This document shows, in pieces, positions 61,398 through 64,000 of a DNA stretch of 64,000 nucleotides. Every line of letters starts with the position of its first letter. The first letter of the stretch is position 1. The translations under genes were made by a program, and so were the position numbers. The stretch is from JAPPHA01 sp963662705. GTDB lineage: Bacteria; Pseudomonadota; Alphaproteobacteria; Rhodobacterales; Rhodobacteraceae. Location of the stretch: the NCBI GenBank assembly GCA_963662705.2, contig OY759767.1, positions 5,456,001-5,520,000 of the forward strand, read 5' to 3'. Under the pieces are notes generated by a model. That model searched no databases and was not told where the DNA came from. It was given only the letters and a program-made list of their open reading frames with translations.

Positions 61398-62342
61398 ATG
61401 AACTGGATTTCGAATTTCGTCAGGCCAAAGCTCCGTTCCTTTTTCACCCGTCGCGACGTCCCGTCCAATCTCTGGTACAAGTGTGACGACTGCGGTGCGC
61501 TCCTGTATCATCGCGAGCTTGCCCAGGCGCTCCAGGTGTGTCCGAATTGCGATCACCATATGCCGATTGCGCCGCGGCAAAGGTTCGAATCCCTTTTCGA
61601 TGACGGCGTTTTCGAAGAAATCCCGGTTCCGGCCTGTCTCCAGGATCCGTTGGGATTCCGTGACCAGAAAAAATACGCCGAGCGGGTCAAGGCGGCCCGA
61701 AACGCAACCGGTGAAGACGACGCCATGCTCCTGGCGGCCGGGAAAATCGGAGACGCTCCCATCGTCGCGGCTGGTCAGGACTTTTCGTTCATGGGCGGTT
61801 CCATGGGAATTGCCGTCGGGAATGCTGTCCTTGCCGCATGCAGGGAAGCCGCAAGACGCATGGCGCCGCTGGTGCTATTCTCGGCGGCCGGCGGAGCGCG
61901 CATGCAGGAAGGAATCTTCTCGCTCATGCAGATGCCGAAGACAACCGCTGCCGTTCAGATCCTGCGGGAGTCGAAGCTGCCCTTTATCGTCGTGCTGACC
62001 CATCCGACGACCGGCGGAGTGACTGCGAGCTATGCCATGCTTGGTGACATTCACCTGGCGGAGCCCGGCGCCCTGATCGGATTTGCCGGCCCTCGAGTCA
62101 TTGAGCAGACCATCCGCGAAAAACTCCCGGATGGATTCCAGCGTGCCGAATACCTGCTGGAGCAGGGCATGCTCGACCGGGTAACGCACAGGAAAGACAT
62201 CCGCGATGAGCTCATCTCCATTGTTCGAATGCTGATGAAGATGTCGCCGCCCATAAAGGGGCAGCTCCCGCCCCCATATGACGGCCCGCTTCAGGACAAG
62301 GCCGAAACCAGGCGGCGCGCGGCCGGGGCAAAGACTGCATGA
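61398..62342 (+). CDS. accD: Acetyl-CoA carboxylase carboxyltransferase subunit beta
   Basis: AccD, with AccA, transfers carboxylate from biotin carrier protein to acetyl-CoA, giving malonyl-CoA for fatty acid synthesis. The 314-residue protein has the N-terminal zinc ribbon CDDCG...CPNCD (residues 29-51) and the crotonase-like core: SFMGGSMGIAVGNAVLAACR, FSAAGGARMQEGIFSLMQMP, LTHPTTGGVTASYAMLGDIH and GFAGPRVIEQTIREKLPDGF. The ATG at 61398 is the natural start (MNWISNFVRPK). folC overlaps by 4 nt. The upstream IS element ends about 150 bp before it and may supply or disturb its promoter. Confidence 0.96.
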   Translation: MNWISNFVRPKLRSFFTRRDVPSNLWYKCDDCGALLYHRELAQALQVCPNCDHHMPIAPRQRFESLFDDGVFEEIPVPACLQDPLGFRDQKKYAERVKAARNATGEDDAMLLAAGKIGDAPIVAAGQDFSFMGGSMGIAVGNAVLAACREAARRMAPLVLFSAAGGARMQEGIFSLMQMPKTTAAVQILRESKLPFIVVLTHPTTGGVTASYAMLGDIHLAEPGALIGFAGPRVIEQTIREKLPDGFQRAEYLLEQGMLDRVTHRKDIRDELISIVRMLMKMSPPIKGQLPPPYDGPLQDKAETRRRAAGAKTA

Positions 62343-63640
62343 CCGGTTCACGTAGCGATGTCATTCTCGACAGACTGACCGGACTGCACCCCAAACTCAT
62401 CGACCTGAATCTTGAGCGCATGAACAGACTTCTCGCGGCACTGGGGCACCCGGAGTTGAGCCTACCACCTGTCGTCCACATTGCCGGCACAAACGGCAAG
62501 GGTTCGACGGCAGCAATGATCCGAAAAGGTCTCGAAACCGCTGGTAAAACGGTACATGTCTATACCTCTCCCCATCTTGTCAGGTTTCACGAACGGATCA
62601 GGATCGCGGGGAGTTTGATTCCCGAGCAAGATCTCACCGCGCTTCTTGAAGAATGTGAAGACGCCAACGGAGATGACCCCATTACGGTTTTCGAAATCAC
62701 CACCTGTGCCGCCTTCCTGGCGTTTTCTCGCACGGCGGCGGACTACACGATCCTGGAAGTCGGGCTCGGCGGTCGGCTGGATGCAACCAATGTCATCGCG
62801 TCACCGGCCGTTTCAGTCATCACGCCGGTATCGCTCGATCATCAGCAGTTCCTTGGCAACTCCTTGCGTGAGATCGCCTGGGAAAAGGCTGGCATTCTCA
62901 AGCGCAACTCTCTTGGTGTCGTTGCCCGTCAAAGCCCTGAAGCTCTCGAGGTCATCCAGGAGGTCGCGGCATCGGTCGGCGCAACCCTGAAAGTCGAGGG
63001 TCACCATTGGCACGTGTGGGAAAGCGATGACGGGAACACCGGTTTTCAGGACGAATACGGATTCCTTGATCTGCCACGCCCGAGCCTCCCCGGCCGGCAT
63101 CAACTCGGCAATGCCGGATGTGCCGCCGCGGTGCTGCGGATTCTCAGGCTGGACGGGAATTCGGTCGCTGCGGCAATCGGTGGCGTGTGCTCGAGGGAAT
63201 GGCCTGCCCGCATGCAACGGGTGCGTGATGGTGATCTTTCCATCCATGCCCCGGAAGCCCAGATCTGGCTAGATGGCGGACATAATCCCGCGGCTGGACT
63301 TGCCCTGGCGCGGACGCTCGAAGAACTGCCTTGCCAATCGACTCATCTCGTTTGCGGGATGATGAATTCAAAGGACCCGGCATCGTTTCTTGAACCATTT
63401 GTCGGCCTGGTCGATTCGGTGACCGGTGTGGTCATTCCCGGCGAAACCGCCAGCAGGCCGGCCGACGACATTGCCCTGGCCTCTCAAGAACTTGGCATTC
63501 GGGCAAGCACGGCTGCCGGAATCCCCGATGCAATCAAGGCGATCACGACCCGGACACCGGGCGCCCGGGTATTGATCTGCGGCTCCCTGTACCTGGCAGG
63601 CGCGTTGTTGGCGTCGTTCGAGCCGCCAGCTGTCGACTGA
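62339..63640 (+). CDS. folC: Bifunctional folylpolyglutamate synthase / dihydrofolate synthase
   Basis: FolC joins glutamate to dihydropteroate and to reduced folates using ATP. A 433-residue Mur-ligase-like protein with the P-loop HIAGTNGKGSTAAMI (about residue 49), YTSPHLVRFHERI, LEVGLGGRLDATN, SLDHQQFLGNSLREIAWEKA (with His and the carbamylated-Lys region) and the C-terminal WLDGGHNPAAG. The length is normal. Its ATG overlaps the accD stop (ATGA), the common alphaproteobacterial accD-folC order. Confidence 0.96.
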   Translation: MTGSRSDVILDRLTGLHPKLIDLNLERMNRLLAALGHPELSLPPVVHIAGTNGKGSTAAMIRKGLETAGKTVHVYTSPHLVRFHERIRIAGSLIPEQDLTALLEECEDANGDDPITVFEITTCAAFLAFSRTAADYTILEVGLGGRLDATNVIASPAVSVITPVSLDHQQFLGNSLREIAWEKAGILKRNSLGVVARQSPEALEVIQEVAASVGATLKVEGHHWHVWESDDGNTGFQDEYGFLDLPRPSLPGRHQLGNAGCAAAVLRILRLDGNSVAAAIGGVCSREWPARMQRVRDGDLSIHAPEAQIWLDGGHNPAAGLALARTLEELPCQSTHLVCGMMNSKDPASFLEPFVGLVDSVTGVVIPGETASRPADDIALASQELGIRASTAAGIPDAIKAITTRTPGARVLICGSLYLAGALLASFEPPAVD

Positions 63641-64000
63641 CTCTCGCTGCACCTCACACGACGACCCGCAACCGAACGCTCCAGGGTACATCCTCCTGCA
63701 CCGTGCTCGGCATCCCCGCGCCAAAGTCGTCAACCGTCTCGCCGGGGATGGTCGGCCGGTTGTCCGGCAGGCAGGTATGCGGGCAGATCGAAATTCGTCG
63801 AGTCCCCATCGGCGATGTCAACGCGGCCCCGGCTGCCCGGAGTTTTCAGGCAGGACGTTTTCGATCGAGGTGATCCAGGACGACATCTCCAACGAACTGC
63901 CCGGAATCGGTGAATTGCGCAGAAAGGCCCAATCCGTGATCTGGCGGATCGATCCCCGCTGGATCAATGAGGATGGTCGCATCGGTCGAAACCGTTCCCG
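63641..64000 (+). other. Window end, possible 5' part of an unidentified gene
   Basis: After folC nothing is recognisable for about 140 bases. From about 63780 one plus-strand frame stays open to the edge and reads TFSIEVIQDDISNELPGIGE, then LRRKAQSVIWRIDPRWINED. This looks protein-like, with a GTG at 63870 as one possible start. I recognise no family and the end is outside the window. Confidence 0.3.

Noticed and set aside
1..64000. CRISPR arrays, rRNA or tRNA genes
   Set aside because: I saw no regularly spaced repeats and no rRNA- or tRNA-like sequence by eye; a covariance-model search was not possible.

Overview
The window is about 60% GC and reads as a chromosomal segment of an alphaproteobacterium that I cannot place more finely. 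The pointers are a rimP-nusA-ylxR-infB cluster with a YlxR protein carrying a C-terminal L7Ae-like half, an accD-folC pair overlapping by 4 nt, ubiG, hslVU, and a Tat-type solute-binding protein in a dipeptide-type ABC operon. Housekeeping genes are tightly packed, often with ATGA overlaps. The spaces between them hold decayed genes and mobile elements.

Layout. 1-2033: 5' part of an exported serine protease with two trypsin-like domains, a PDZ domain and a helical-repeat tail (runs off the edge). 2367-9794: a minus-strand cluster transcribed rimP, nusA, ylxR, infB, hslV, hslU, with a terminator-like hairpin directly before the rimP start. 9994-12043: AhpD-like protein, GNAT acetyltransferase and CinA-type protein; 12147-13783: sfsA and map. 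14182-15243: membrane fatty-acid desaturase. 15917-16528: a HicAB toxin-antitoxin pair with frameshifted hicA. 17240-26782: metallophosphoesterase, then aldose epimerase, SDR sugar dehydrogenase and (7 kb away) an SMP-30 lactonase, probably one sugar-oxidation unit split by an island holding an IS607-type tnpA/tnpB element, a broken orphan hsdR and a DUF433/DUF5615 toxin-antitoxin pair. 26978-37588: secA, parvulin PPIase, argJ, mutT-like, a methyltransferase, hemH, a NYN plus cold-shock-domain protein, and an AbrB-family membrane protein. 37792-38001: cspA-like.

38471-46925 is the most damaged part. It has a glutamine-amidotransferase remnant cut by an IS630 scrap, a FAD amine oxidase, a glutamine-synthetase N-terminus joined by deletion to a LivG C-terminus, then livF, a TPR protein, a second FAD oxidase and a nucleoside deaminase. 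47382-54800: ubiG, proline iminopeptidase and a peptide ABC operon (two permeases, fused ATPase, binding protein) closed by a strong terminator. 55092-59148: a HigBA pair with truncated antitoxin, an exported nucleoside-phosphorylase-like protein, an amidinotransferase-superfamily hydrolase and a CPBP membrane protease. 59398-61250: an ISAs1-type transposase fused to a DUF4338/DruA-like domain and split at an A8 run. 61398-63640: accD and folC.

The genes cover translation, protein quality control and export, arginine, haem, ubiquinone, fatty acid and folate synthesis, sugar oxidation, and uptake and oxidation of amines, amino acids and peptides. I found no tRNA, rRNA or CRISPR array. The items most worth checking are the fused DruA-like/ISAs1 transposase with its slippery run, the Cys-poor TnpB eight bases from a sugar dehydrogenase, the hairpin abutting rimP, and the GS/LivG deletion junction.
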